NCBI GenBank assembly: GCA_018114805.1 | Contig: CP073042.1 | Location: 5,129,501 to 5,193,500, forward strand | Direction of reading: 5' to 3' | DNA: 64,000 bases | Origin: Candidatus Streptomyces philanthi | Lineage (GTDB): Bacteria > Actinomycetota > Actinomycetes > Streptomycetales > Streptomycetaceae | Shown here: in pieces, positions 9,736 through 19,388 of the stretch | Numbering within the stretch: the stretch's first letter is position 1 | Layout: each line of letters starts with the position of its first letter | Program-made: the position numbers and the translations under genes | The notes under the pieces: model-generated | The model's database searches: none | Seen by the model: only the letters and a program-made list of their open reading frames with translations | What the model was told of the DNA's origin: nothing

Positions 9736-10287
9736 ATGCGCGCACAGGCCAGCTGGGACGCTACGGGGTCGGGCGTACGGGTGAGGTCGGGCGTCGAGGG
9801 CGACCTCGAAGAGTTGACCCGGATCTACAACCACTACGTCGTCCGGACGCCCATCACCTTCGACACCGAACCCTTCACCACCGAGCGGCGGCGGCCATGA
9901 CTGCTGGCCCACCCCGCCACGGGGCCGTACCGGCTGCTCGTCGCCGAGGCGGGCGGCGCGCTCCTCGGCTACGCGACCAGCAGCGCCTTCCGCGCCAAAC
10001 CGGTGTACGCGACCTCGGTGGAGACCACCGTCTACGTGGCGCCCGAACAGGTGGGGCGCGGCGTCGGACCGCTGCTGTACGCCGGGCTCTTCGCGGCGCT
10101 GGAGGCGGAGGACGTCCACATGGCGCTCGCCGGGATCACCGTGCCGAACGAGGCGTCCCGGCGGCTCCACGAACGCTTCGGCTTTCGGCCGGTCGGCGTC
10201 CACGAGCGCGTGGGGCGCAAGTTCGACAGGTTCTGGGACGTGGCCTGGTTCCAGAAGTCGCTGTCCCCGGGGGACAAGGACGGCTGA
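9736..10287 (+). pseudogene. GNAT acetyltransferase (phosphinothricin acetyltransferase-like), in-frame TGA
   Basis: Acetyl-CoA-dependent N-acetyltransferase of the Pat/Bar type. The frame from ATG 9736 (or GTG 9781) reads VEGDLEELTRIYNHYVVRTPITFDTEPFTTERRRP. It meets TGA at 9898-9900 and continues in the same frame LLAHPATGPYRLLVAEAGGALLGYATS. The stop sits where relatives have Trp, so a single TGG-to-TGA change is the simplest explanation. Downstream, VETTVYVAPEQVGRGVGPLLYAGLF is the acetyl-CoA loop (R/QxxGxG/A type), and NEASRRLHERFGFRPVGVHERVGRKF is the C-terminal half of the fold. Apart from the one codon the gene looks healthy. Confidence 0.75.
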
Positions 10288-10323
10288 CCCTGCCTCCGAC
10301 CAGGCGACCAGCCAACCAGCGCC

Positions 10324-10980
10324 TCAGCCGATGACGAAAGGCAACCGTTCGGCCAGTCCGCCGAGTTCGGCCACCTCCGCCGCCGTCTGCGCCTGCCGCC
10401 CGGTGCCGACCAGGAGCACGTCCCGGTCGCTGAACGACGCGGGGAACGCGGTGCCCGCGATCGTCTCCAGTGTGGCCCGACAGTGCGCGAGGGCCTCGGC
10501 GGGCGGGCCCGCGACGCCGTGGAGGTGGGCGACCAGGTCGAGGTGGTGCAGCGTCCACTCAAGGACGTACGCGGTGCGGAAGTCGTCCACCGTCAACACC
10601 ATGTCCTGGGTGCTGACCAGGGCGTCGGGGTCGGCGAGTTCGGCCGCGTGCCCGGCGGCGGAGCCGACGTCGTCGAGGTGGAAGGTGAGCAGGTTCGGCT
10701 ATTCGTACGCGGCGGCTAGCCGGACGATCAGCGCGTCGAGTGGGTCGTCGCCGGTCGGCGGCTGGTGCGTGACGCTCCAGTACGACATCGCGTCGGCGGT
10801 CGGCTCCGTCGTGGCGGGGGTAGCGAGGGTGATCAGGACGTCCTGCGCGTCGATGACCAGGTGGCAGACGAGGTCGCGGACGAGCCAGCCGGCGCAGCCC
10901 GACGGCTGTGCGAAGGCCTCGTCGGGGAGTTCGGCGACCGCCGCGCGCAGCGCCGCCCAGGAGTGCGAGAAGAGATTCAC
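10324..10980 (-). pseudogene. DinB/maleylpyruvate isomerase-family protein, in-frame TAG
   Basis: Mycothiol-dependent maleylpyruvate isomerase-like protein (TIGR03083 type; DinB four-helix fold). GTG 10980 gives VNLFSHSWAALRAAVAELPD and GWLVRDLVCHLVIDAQDVLI, whose His is one of the metal ligands. TAG at 10699-10701 interrupts AAAYE-stop-PNLLTFHLDDV; the frame then continues unchanged to WTLHHLDLVAHL (further His residues) and TGA 10324. Length without the stop is 218 residues, normal for the family. The hydrolase remnant upstream runs into this gene in the same frame, so it has lost its own leader. Confidence 0.7.
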
Positions 10981-11033
10981 CCGGGCACGGTAGTGCGGCC
11001 CGTGGCGGCCGAACAAACGAATTCGGCGCAGCG

Positions 11034-13565
11034 TGGACCAGATGTCCGTGTCGGCGACCTCGGACAGCGTCACCCGCCAACTCAGCGCCTGCCCCTCGGT
11101 GACCCGGTCCCTGACCGGTGTCACCGTGACCTTGGGCATGGGGTCGTCGTCGCGTACGAAGACCCCGCCGTTGTCGGAGCCGACCGCCGTGCCGCGCAGC
11201 GCGCGTGCCGAGACCCAGTACCCGAAGTCGGCGCCGTAGCGGGTGTTGCCCCGCACCCTGAACGGGACATCCATGGTCTGGGTGCCCGGGCGTACCGTCA
11301 CCGTCCGGTACGTGGGCTCGCCCGTCTTCTGGTCGGTGGTGAACAGCCGGACCTGGCCGGTGCCGCGGCCGGTGACACGGATGGGCACCCGGTGCGTCCG
11401 GACGCCCGCGTCACCCTCCTTGACCTCCGCCCGGCCGATGTCGATGCGGGGCAGGGCCACGGGTCGGACGGCGGGCTTGCCGAGGCTCCAGCCCCACGCG
11501 TCCATCAGCCAGGCGCGGCCGGGACCGCTCCGTGGCGTCAACTCCAGCGAGGCGATCCGCTTCAGGTCGAGCCTGGCCCGTGCGGCGGCCGACAGCGGCA
11601 CCTGCACCTCACGCCCCACAGGGACGCGGTCCGGTCGGTGCCCGGCAGCCCGTCCACGCGCACCCGGCCCAGCGTCGCGCGGTGGCCCGCCGCGTCGGTG
11701 AGGGTGACGTCGAGCGAGGTGCCCGAGGTGTTGGGCGGCACCATCACGCGCAGGGCCAGCGCCTGGGAGCCGGCGACCGAGACCCGGCCGGGGCAGGCCG
11801 ATGCGGGCCGGGGTGCCCGCCTTGGACCAGCGCAGCGCGACCGCGTGCAGCTCCGGCTCGCCCGGCGCGTACCAGAGTGAGAAGTGTGGGGACCGCTGGC
11901 TGGACTCGGGCGGCAGGCAGGGCGGTGCCGGCGGTGTTCTCGTCCGAGTCCACCTGTACGCACATCCGCGCACCGGTCACCTTCAGCGAGGCGTGCGGTA
12001 CAACCAGCGGCGTGCGCCGCCCGCCGACCGTGTGGCTGAGCACCCGCTCCGGTCCCGCCGACGGCGCGCGCCGCTGGGACCCGTCGAGCAGTGGGCGCAC
12101 CCGGTCGTCGCCGGTGACAAACAGGCGCGCCGCGGCGGCGACGTAGGTGGCCCCGGCCCGCTGCTGGTCGGCGGCGCTGAGCCGCGTCCTGGCGCTCGGC
12201 GCGCAGACCCGGTCCGGTGCCTCGGGGTCCTCGTAGAAGTCGTCTTCGGCGGGCGCCTCGGCCTGGCCGGGCGTCCACTGCGTGTTGAAGAAGTTGTGGT
12301 TGGCGCCCACCGCGTACAGCGCGCTGTGCAGAGCGGTGCCACGGCTGACGCCGCGCGTGCCGTCCGCGTATCACCTGGCCCTGGAGGGGTCGGACACGTC
12401 CCCGTCACAGCCCGGCAGGATGGTCGCCGAGGGCACGTCGGGTACGGGGTTCTGCCCGAAGATGGTCGGGCCGATCAGGACGTTGCCACGGATGCGCCAG
12501 CGCACCGGGCCCCGGTAGCCGTCCTGCGCCGCCGCCGGGCGGCTGAGGCTGTCGAGCGCGGCGCGGTTGACGCCCTCGCTGCCCCGAGAGTGGCCCACCA
12601 GCAGCACGCGGGACAGGTCGACCGGCGCCACCGCGCGCACCGCGCGCGGGGCTCCCTTCGGCTTGTCGGCCCACCCCGCCCAGCGGGCCAGGTGCTGGCG
12701 CACCAGCGAGGAGCGCGCCTGGGCGCCGCCGTCCTCCACGACGTCGTCCTGGCCGTTGATGCCGTTGGCCGAGATGGAGACCGTCACGTAGCCCTGCGAG
12801 GCGAGCAGCTTCTGGGCCTGGAGGTAGCCGCGGTAGCTGGGCACCGGCTTGCTGCCGGCCGCGCACGGCCAGCCGCCGGTCTGGTCGTCCACGGACGGGC
12901 CGAAGCACGTGTAGTGGCGGCCGTGCAGGAACAGCGCCAGCGGCCGGCGCCCGGGGGCGTTCGTCGGACCCACGACCGTGGCGCGCATCTCCACCGGCGC
13001 GGCGAAGTCGGGGAGCCGCACGGCCGGCAGTCGTACTCGCCGCTGGTGGTCCGGTAGCGGCCCGGTACGCCGGGGTCGACCGGGCCCCGCGGGCAGGGCC
13101 GCCGGCGGCTCGGCGGGGGTGGCGGGCCGGGCCGTACGCGGCGCGCGGTGCCGGGGGGCCGCGTCCAGGCGACGGCCGCCGGCCCGGACCTGGAGCTCGT
13201 CCGTGAGCTGGCCCCGGGCGTCGTCGAGCGACAGCCGGAACGTCCTGCCGTCCTTCTCCGCCGTCGGCCGGCCGACGAGCCGGTCGCCGGCGTAGAACTC
13301 GACGCGGGCGTCGCCCATGGGCACCGGTTCGCGCGAGCGCCAGACCAGTTCCCGGTCGGCGCCCTCCCCCGTCGAGCCGCCACCCCGCCGGCAGGCGCTC
13401 GGCGGTGGCGCCCGAGGGGGCGGTCGGTATGTGGGTGCCGGGTTGCTGCTGTGGCACGGGTCTGGGCGCCGCGTGCGCCAGCCTGGGCACCCCGGCCGCC
13501 AGCGCGAATACCGCGGCTGTGGCGGTGATCACGCGCGGGACACGGATCAAGGTGGACCTCCTCAT
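11034..13565 (-). pseudogene. Large secreted alpha/beta hydrolase with C-terminal Calx-beta-like domain, broken
   Basis: ATG 13565 begins a Sec-type signal peptide, STLIRVPRVITATAAVFALA, ending before AAPRPVPQQ. After a frameshift near 13370 the second frame shows DARVEFYAGDRLVGRPTA, then the catalytic domain: LALFLHGRHYTCFG (oxyanion region), SISANGINGQDD and VLLVGHSRGSEG, the nucleophile elbow GHSRG. Further shifts occur near 12375, 11870, 11800 and 11620. The C-terminal part, DIGRAEVKEGDAGVRTHRVP through FVRDDDPMPKVTVTPVRDRV, resembles a Calx-beta-type repeat. Homology ends about 11034 in VADTDIWSTL, and the frame then runs directly into the next gene. Substrate unknown. Confidence 0.65.
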
Positions 13566-14498
13566 GGATCGGCGCTGATCGGTGGGATCAGCCGGAGGAC
13601 CCACGAGGCGGCGGGCCTCCGCTGTCGCGGAGGATGCCGACCACGATCCACGGGTTGCCTGTCGCCCGCACAACGTCCGAGACGTCACATTCGACGGGGG
13701 AATCTGTCCGAAAGCAGGCTTGTGGGGCGGAGGGCGAGGGCTTCAACGGCGCATACGAGCCAACCGGTTGCGCCGCGCGGCGGGTCACCGGGGCGTGCGG
13801 GGCGCATACACATGCGCGATCACGCACATGTTGCATAGGTAAATTGTGTCAGTTCTTGCCAAGAGCGCCGACCGGAGTGCGTAACTTGCGCCGCATACGG
13901 GCGACATGCGGGGCGTTGGATATGTGACAACGCCTCAACTTGGTTGTGTCGGCCACCGTTTCGAGTCTCCTCGGGGGCGGTGCTGGTCGCGCCCCCGAGG
14001 AGCGGGAGAGTCGCGCGCTGCCGGTCGGTCGCGCGCGTTCCCAGGTGCCCGGCCGTCGCGCCCAACCCCCACAGGGCGCGACGGCCGGCCCCTCGCCCCT
14101 TCGCTCCTGGCCCTTGTGCCACGCTCGTGGAGGGAGACGGGTCACCGCCTCGCGGGCGAGCCCGCCCCGCGGAGGCGACGGCGCCGCCCGGCATCCGGTT
14201 CCCCGCCCGCGAGGCCCGTCCGTCGCGCGCGCCCGTGGTCACTGTCCGTGTGGGGTACGCCACATCCAGGGCATCCGAGAAGGACCGCGAGAGGGGTCGT
14301 CGCGCCCGCTGACCGGCGAGTAAACCCGGCCCGCCGCCTCGCCGCGTTAGGTCGGTCACACCCCCGCTCACCTGCGGCTATTGCGCGGAAGTACCCCTTG
14401 TTCTGTTGGCCGGCGAGTTACCTTACCGCAACGTAGCGTGCTTAAGCTTTCCCCTGATCCTGGCACCCGCCACGAGAAGCGAGGACGACTGACTGACA
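13566..14498. other. Long spacer without a supported gene
   Basis: Some 930 bp between the hydrolase start and the GNAT-like gene. Open frames on both strands are short or have the composition of shadows, and none has a recognisable domain plus ribosome site. Near 13830-13860 the DNA is AT-richer (TTGCATAGGTAAATTGTGTC). Near 14408-14440 GCGAGTTACCTTACCGC is probably part of the promoter of the rightward gene at 14499. A decayed gene could be hidden here. Confidence 0.4.
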
Positions 14499-15320
14499 GT
14501 GGGCACGTTACGACTGACCGCAGCCGATCTGCGGGGATTCTCGGCGCCGCCCAAGGTGCGCAACCTGCACAACGGTTACCGCTCAGCCAGTTGGACAGCC
14601 CCGGCCAAGCTGGCCGCCGGCTGCCGCGAGCGGATCTTCGACGTGGTGGCCGACGTCGCCACCCGGACCTTCGAGACCGACCACTCCAACTACTGGAAGG
14701 CACGCAAGGAACAGAACTTCTTCGACCAGGTCTCCAACTTCACGCTCACCCTGGCGCCGGACGACGAGGTCGTCGGCTGGGCGGGCTACCAGCGCAAGCG
14801 TTTCTTCGGCAAGCGCGTGGTCTACCTGGACGCGGCGGGCCTGCTGCCCGCGCACCGGCGCTCCAAGCTGTCCGCCTGGGTGCAGGCGCGGTTCCTGATC
14901 ACCGAGGTCCTGCTGCGGAACCCGTTCGGACACACCTACGTGGTCCTGCGGACCCAGAACCCGGGCATACACGCCGGGTTCACTAAGACCTTCGGCCCCG
15001 ACCGCGTCTTCCCGCAGCCCGACCGCCCGGTGCCGGAGCAGGTGCGACGCCTCGGCGTCGCCACCATGCGGTGGCTCGGCCACCGACCCGAACAGATCGA
15101 CGCCGAGCACATCGGACCCACGGACTGCTTCGCCCTGATCACCAAGGCCAGCGCCGGCCCGCTGCTGGCGTTCATGGCCCGCGAGGCCAGCCGCCAAGCG
15201 GCCACCCCGGCTGGGGCGTCACCTCGGCGTCGCACTGGGCGGCGTACGACACGCCATGCGCCGCGTCTCCCGCTGACGGCTGACGGCGCACCCGGCCCGA
15301 GCGCGGGCCGGGCCCCCTGA
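14499..15320 (+). CDS. GNAT-like protein of unknown substrate
   Basis: GTG 14499, 273 residues. The middle part looks like an acetyltransferase fold: DDEVVGWAGYQRKRFFGKRV followed by VYLDAAGLLPAHRRSKLSAW (beta strand 4 and the acetyl-CoA loop region), then VVLRTQNPGIHAGFTKTFG, where GNAT proteins have the Asn-containing strand and last helix. The exact family was not recognised. The last 40 residues after EASRQAATP are Arg/Pro-rich and read into DNA near the truncated sulfotransferase, so the original C-terminus may have been replaced. It faces the type III PKS/sulfotransferase unit and may belong to that pathway. Confidence 0.5.
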   Translation: MGTLRLTAADLRGFSAPPKVRNLHNGYRSASWTAPAKLAAGCRERIFDVVADVATRTFETDHSNYWKARKEQNFFDQVSNFTLTLAPDDEVVGWAGYQRKRFFGKRVVYLDAAGLLPAHRRSKLSAWVQARFLITEVLLRNPFGHTYVVLRTQNPGIHAGFTKTFGPDRVFPQPDRPVPEQVRRLGVATMRWLGHRPEQIDAEHIGPTDCFALITKASAGPLLAFMAREASRQAATPAGASPRRRTGRRTTRHAPRLPLTADGAPGPSAGRAP

Positions 15321-15364
15321 TCGCGCGCTGGGCGACGCGGCCGTGGAGCAGAGCATGGCAACTT

Positions 15365-15616
15365 CACGGGGTGGCGGGCGGAGAGGATCTCCCAGAACTG
15401 TCCGGCCCCGCATCTGCCCTCCGGGAAGACCGACGCGGTGAGCCGGTACATGTCCGTCAGGTGGTTGAACAACTCGGACAGGCTCAGCACCCGCCGGTGG
15501 TCGCGCAGCAGGTGGGAGACCAGGGTCGAGCCGCAGCGGCCGGTCCCGGTGACGAACACCGCGTCCGCCGGACGCTCGATCGGTTGCTGGGTTACGGGTT
15601 GCTCCTTCGCTGTCAT
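15365..15616 (-). pseudogene. Sulfotransferase-family protein, N-terminal remnant
   Basis: AAGGAAGAA precedes ATG 15616. Residues 20-40, AVFVTGTGRCGSTLVSHLL, are the 5'-phosphosulfate-binding loop of PAPS-dependent sulfotransferases. The following RRVLSLSELFNHLTDMYRLT also fits. After about 84 residues (FWEILSARHPVKL) similarity stops and the frame continues as Arg/Pro-rich nonsense. About two thirds of a normal sulfotransferase, including the 3'-phosphate site, has been deleted. It lies 54 bp downstream of the type III polyketide synthase on the same strand, so the two were probably co-transcribed to sulfate or eliminate a polyketide product. Confidence 0.7.
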
Positions 15617-15670
15617 GGTTGGCTTCTTCCTTTCCGTTCCGTACGAGGAGTCGGGAGCCCGTGTGCGGTG

Positions 15671-16759
15671 TCAGGGGCGGCGCAGCAGGGCGGCGTAGAG
15701 GGTGAGCCCGGTGCCGAAGGCCATCGCGACGATGGGGCGGTCGGTGCGCGCCATGCGCTCCAGCACCATCAGGACCGTGGGCGACGAGCAGTTGCCGCAC
15801 TCGTCCAGCACGTCGTAGGACGGGCGGAGCGCGTCATCGGGGAGCCGCAGGCGGTCGCCGACCACCTCCAGGATGCGCTTGCCACCCGGGTGCACGGCCC
15901 AGCCGCCGACCTCGGTCGGGGTGAGCCCGTGCGGCGCCAGCAACTGGTCGCGGACCATCTCGACGACGTGCTGGGCGAGCACGTTCGGCACCTTGGGGGA
16001 CAGCCCCATCCGGAAGCCGAGGTCGGTGATCTCCCAGCTCATGAGGTCCGCCGTGCTGTGGTCGGTGATGGCCACGATGTCGACAACCTCGTGCCCGCCG
16101 CCCGCGTCTGGTTCCACGACGACCGCCGCGGCGGCGTCCGCGAACAGGGCGTGCGCCACGACCTGTTCCAGATCATCGGTCGGCGGCTGTACGTGCAGGG
16201 AGGTGAGTTCCAGGCAGAGCAGGACGGCCGGACGGCCCCGGGAGGCCACGAAGTCGGAGACCGAGCCGAGCGCGGGAATCGCCGCGTAGCAGCCCATGTG
16301 CCCGATGAACAGCCGCTGCACCCTGCTGCTCATGCCCAGCTCGTCGGCCAGGCGTAAGTCGAGGCCGGGCGTGGTGTAGCCGGTACAGGAGGCCACCGCG
16401 AGCAGTCCCACGTCCTCCGGAGCGAGGCCGGCCGTGGCCAGAGCGCCGGTGACGGCCTCCTTGCCGAGCGGCAGCGCCTCGGCGATGTAGCGGCTCATCC
16501 GCTGCCCGGTGCTCCAGGTGGACACCGCCTTTTCGGTGTGCGGGTCCACGGCGGTGGAACGGGTGCTGATCCCGGAGTTCTCGAATATGCGACGGGCCAT
16601 CGGCTTTCCCGCGTAGTGCTCGCGGAAGAAGCCTTCCCACAGGTCGGCCTGCGTTGTCCGGATAGCAGGGAAGGTATGTGAGGAGCCGGTCACGACGGGC
16701 CTGGAAGCAACACGGAGGCCACGCGTTGAGCGGTGAGTCAATTCTTTTACGTGCGACAT
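15671..16759 (-). CDS. Type III polyketide synthase (chalcone/stilbene synthase family)
   Basis: Intact 362-residue homodimeric ketosynthase that extends an acyl-CoA with malonyl-CoA. GAAAGGAAAA precedes ATG 16759. The thiolase-fold catalytic triad is visible: Cys in LLAVASCTGYTTPGLDLRLA (about residue 140), His in GGWAVHPGGKRILEVV (about 285) and Asn in DECGNCSSPTVLMVLERM (about 318). The C-terminal GFGPG-type loop reads AMAFGTGLTLYAALLRRP. It is not the RppA naphthalene synthase type, because RppA's SCTGFMMP block differs. The downstream sulfotransferase remnant and nearby MMPL exporter suggest a small polyketide pathway. The product cannot be predicted from sequence alone. Confidence 0.88.
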   Translation of the reverse strand: MSHVKELTHRSTRGLRVASRPVVTGSSHTFPAIRTTQADLWEGFFREHYAGKPMARRIFENSGISTRSTAVDPHTEKAVSTWSTGQRMSRYIAEALPLGKEAVTGALATAGLAPEDVGLLAVASCTGYTTPGLDLRLADELGMSSRVQRLFIGHMGCYAAIPALGSVSDFVASRGRPAVLLCLELTSLHVQPPTDDLEQVVAHALFADAAAAVVVEPDAGGGHEVVDIVAITDHSTADLMSWEITDLGFRMGLSPKVPNVLAQHVVEMVRDQLLAPHGLTPTEVGGWAVHPGGKRILEVVGDRLRLPDDALRPSYDVLDECGNCSSPTVLMVLERMARTDRPIVAMAFGTGLTLYAALLRRP

Positions 16760-17115
16760 TAATTGTTTTCCTTTCGGGAATGCTGAAGTGACGTCGAGAC
16801 ATACCTGAGCACCAGGCGTGGAAGGCCGCTGCCAGGGCATATGCGTGTCGTGGCAGGGTGGGAACACCGAGAGTGGTCGTGTTTCACGGCCCTGCGGACC
16901 GTGGTGGGCCGTCGCGTTTTCCCTCCCCGTTGCCACGGTTAAACGGGCGGAAGTTCGGTCACGCCCGTGTGCACAGCAGATCGCTTGTTATTCCCACATT
17001 CAGTGAAACTGATGGGCAGGGTCGGAGGCAAATGTTACGAGGGTCTTTTGTGGGTGTAAAAAATTCGACCCCAAGGAGGAGTCGAATTCAGGACGGGCGG
17101 CCATGAATCGCCCGT
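16760..17115. other. Spacer upstream of the polyketide synthase
   Basis: No gene seen. The left end is AT-rich leader DNA of the synthase gene and should hold its promoter. The right end holds the terminator of the MMPL gene (17058-17089). Short plus-strand open frames here have no ribosome site or domain. Confidence 0.5.
17058..17089 (-). terminator. Intrinsic terminator of the MMPL gene
   Basis: Read on the minus strand, stem AATTCGAC/GTCGAATT (17081-17088 and 17062-17069) with an 11-base loop is followed at once by six T (17058-17063). It lies 27 bases after the MMPL stop. A T-run terminator is uncommon in this GC-rich genome, which makes it convincing. Confidence 0.8.
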
Positions 17116-19362
17116 TCAGTCGGCGGGGGGCGGCTGCTGGTTTCCGCAAAGGGGCGCGGTATTCGGCCGGGACTTCGGTGAGTCGCCGGCCGTGGGGGCG
17201 GGGCGCAGCCGGGCGCCCTCGATGTCGAGGTCTGGCAGCAGTCGATCCAGCCACCGCGGCAGCCACCAGGCGCCGCGCCCCACGAGGGCGAGGACGGCCG
17301 GAACCAGCGTCATCCGTACCGCGAAGGCGTCCACGAACACCCCGAAGGCCAGCGCGAAGGCGATCGGTTTGATGAGGGAGTCGTCCGTCGTCACGAAGCT
17401 CGCGAAGACGAAGAACATGATCAGCACGGCCGAGGTGACCACCTGGGAGGCGTTCCGAGCCCCCTCCACGACCGCGGGCCCGGCCCGGCCGGTACGCGCC
17501 CACTCCTCGCGCATGCCGGACACGAGGAAGACCTCGTAGTCCATGGCGAGCCCGAACAGCACGGCCATGAGCACCACCGGCAGGAAGCTCACCACGGGCC
17601 CGGTGCGGGCGACGCCGAGCACGTCGGCGAGCCACCCCCACTGGAAGATCGCGACGACGGCCCCAAGGGACGCGGCGACCGACAGCAGGAAGCCCGCGGT
17701 GGCCTTCACGGGGATGACCAGTGACCGGAACACCACCAGTAGCAGCAGCAGGCACAGCCCCACGACGACCGCGGCGAACGGCACCAGCGACGCGCTGAGG
17801 CGGTCCGACACGTCGATGCCGACGGCGGTGTTCCCGGTCACCGAGACCCGCGCGCCCGTCGCGCGCTCGATGCCGTGGGCGCTGTCGCGCACGGCGCCCA
17901 CCAGGTCCTGGGTCGACTCGGCGTCCGGGGCGCCCCGGGCGATGACCTGGAGCACCGCGTCACCGCTGGCGGCGTGGTACTGCGGCGGGCCCACAGCGGT
18001 GACACCGGGGACCTGGCGCAGCTCCGCCGCGACGCGGCCCGCGGTCCGCTGCCCGTCCCCTCCCGGCGTGCCGGTCTCTGCCAGTACCAGCAGCGGACCG
18101 TTGAAGCCTGGCCCGAAGCCCCGCGCGATCGTGTCGTACGCCTTCCGCTGGGAACTGCCCTCCGGGGCGCTGCCGTTGGTCGGCAGAGCCAGTCGCAGGT
18201 CAGCGGCGGGGATCGCGACGGTGGCGAGGGCGGCCACCACGGCTGCGATGGTCAGCAGCGGGCGCCGGGTGACCAACCGCGCCCAGCGCACGCCGCCGGT
18301 CGTCACCGTCGCGCCGCCCTCCGGCGCGGCGGTGCGGCGCGCCGCCCGCGAGCCGGCGCGCGGTGCCAGCCGCCCGCCCGCGAAGCCGAGCAGCGCGGGC
18401 AGCAGGGTGACCGCGACGAACACGGCGATCAGCACGGCCGCCGCCGCGCTCAGCCCCATGACCGTGAGGAAGGGGATGCGGACGACGGACAACCCGGCGA
18501 GCGCGATGACGACGGTGGCGCCGGCGAACACCACGGCGTTCCCGGCCGTGCCGTTCGCCAGCGCGGCCGACTCCTCGGGGTCGGTCCCGGCGGCGAGTTG
18601 CGCGCGGTGCCGGGAGAGGATGAACAGCGCGTAGTCGATGCCGACCGCGAGCCCCAGCATCAGCGCCAGGGTGACGGCGGTGGACGACACGCTCAGCCCG
18701 GTGGATGCCACCAGCAGTCCCGTCAGCCCGACGCCCACTCCCACGAAGGCGCTCAGCAGCGGCATCCCTGCGGCGAGCAGCGAGCCGAAGGTGATCACTA
18801 GCACGCCCAGGGCGACGAGGACGCCGATCAGCTCCAGGGCCCCGACCGCCACGTCGCTGCTGCCGTACGCCGGACCGCCGACGGCGACCGTGAGCCCGGC
18901 CTCCTCGGCTGGCCGGACCGCGTCCTCCAGCGCGTCGAGCGCCCCCTCATCCAGTTCCGACCGTTCCTGACGGCAGTTGACCTGGGCGAGCGCGGTCCGT
19001 TTGTCCTGGGTGACGGTGCCCGTCCAGTCGGGGCCGAGTACGGCGACGACGTCCGGGGCGTCCCCGGCCGCCGCGAGCGCGTCCCCCATGGCCTTCGCGT
19101 ACCGCGGTTCGGTGACCGCGCCGCCGTCCGGCGCCGTGAAGACCAGGTGGGCGCTGGTGCCCGCGGGGGCGGGGAAGTTCTCGGCCATGGAGTCCAGGGC
19201 TCGCTGGGACTGCGAACCCGGGATGGCGAAATCGTTGTCGAGCCTGCCGCCGAGGGCGACCAGCGCGCACACTACGGCCGCCAGCACCCCTGCCCAGGCG
19301 GCGAGGACGAGCCGGCGGTGGCGGAAGGCGCCGCGACCGAGCCGGTAGAGCAGTGTCGCCAC
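17116..19362 (-). CDS. MMPL-family (RND) transporter
   Basis: Intact 748-residue integral membrane exporter of the MmpL/ActII-ORF3 class, which moves lipids or secondary metabolites using the proton gradient. GTG 19362 has GAGGAG seven bases upstream; the longer TTG start has no room for a ribosome site. There is one N-terminal helix (RLVLAAWAGVLAAVVCALVA), a periplasmic loop, five helices with AVGIDYALFILSRHR, a second loop, and five more helices with FGLAMDYEVFLVSGMREEW. The two GxDY/MDY blocks are the proton-relay signatures. It is followed upstream by a DUF2993 gene and a divergent TetR gene, a recurrent exporter cassette. It may export the polyketide made next door, or a lipid. Confidence 0.92.
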   Translation of the reverse strand: MATLLYRLGRGAFRHRRLVLAAWAGVLAAVVCALVALGGRLDNDFAIPGSQSQRALDSMAENFPAPAGTSAHLVFTAPDGGAVTEPRYAKAMGDALAAAGDAPDVVAVLGPDWTGTVTQDKRTALAQVNCRQERSELDEGALDALEDAVRPAEEAGLTVAVGGPAYGSSDVAVGALELIGVLVALGVLVITFGSLLAAGMPLLSAFVGVGVGLTGLLVASTGLSVSSTAVTLALMLGLAVGIDYALFILSRHRAQLAAGTDPEESAALANGTAGNAVVFAGATVVIALAGLSVVRIPFLTVMGLSAAAAVLIAVFVAVTLLPALLGFAGGRLAPRAGSRAARRTAAPEGGATVTTGGVRWARLVTRRPLLTIAAVVAALATVAIPAADLRLALPTNGSAPEGSSQRKAYDTIARGFGPGFNGPLLVLAETGTPGGDGQRTAGRVAAELRQVPGVTAVGPPQYHAASGDAVLQVIARGAPDAESTQDLVGAVRDSAHGIERATGARVSVTGNTAVGIDVSDRLSASLVPFAAVVVGLCLLLLLVVFRSLVIPVKATAGFLLSVAASLGAVVAIFQWGWLADVLGVARTGPVVSFLPVVLMAVLFGLAMDYEVFLVSGMREEWARTGRAGPAVVEGARNASQVVTSAVLIMFFVFASFVTTDDSLIKPIAFALAFGVFVDAFAVRMTLVPAVLALVGRGAWWLPRWLDRLLPDLDIEGARLRPAPTAGDSPKSRPNTAPLCGNQQPPPAD

Positions 19363-19388
19363 AGGCAAGCTCCTCGCTCACAGGGGGT

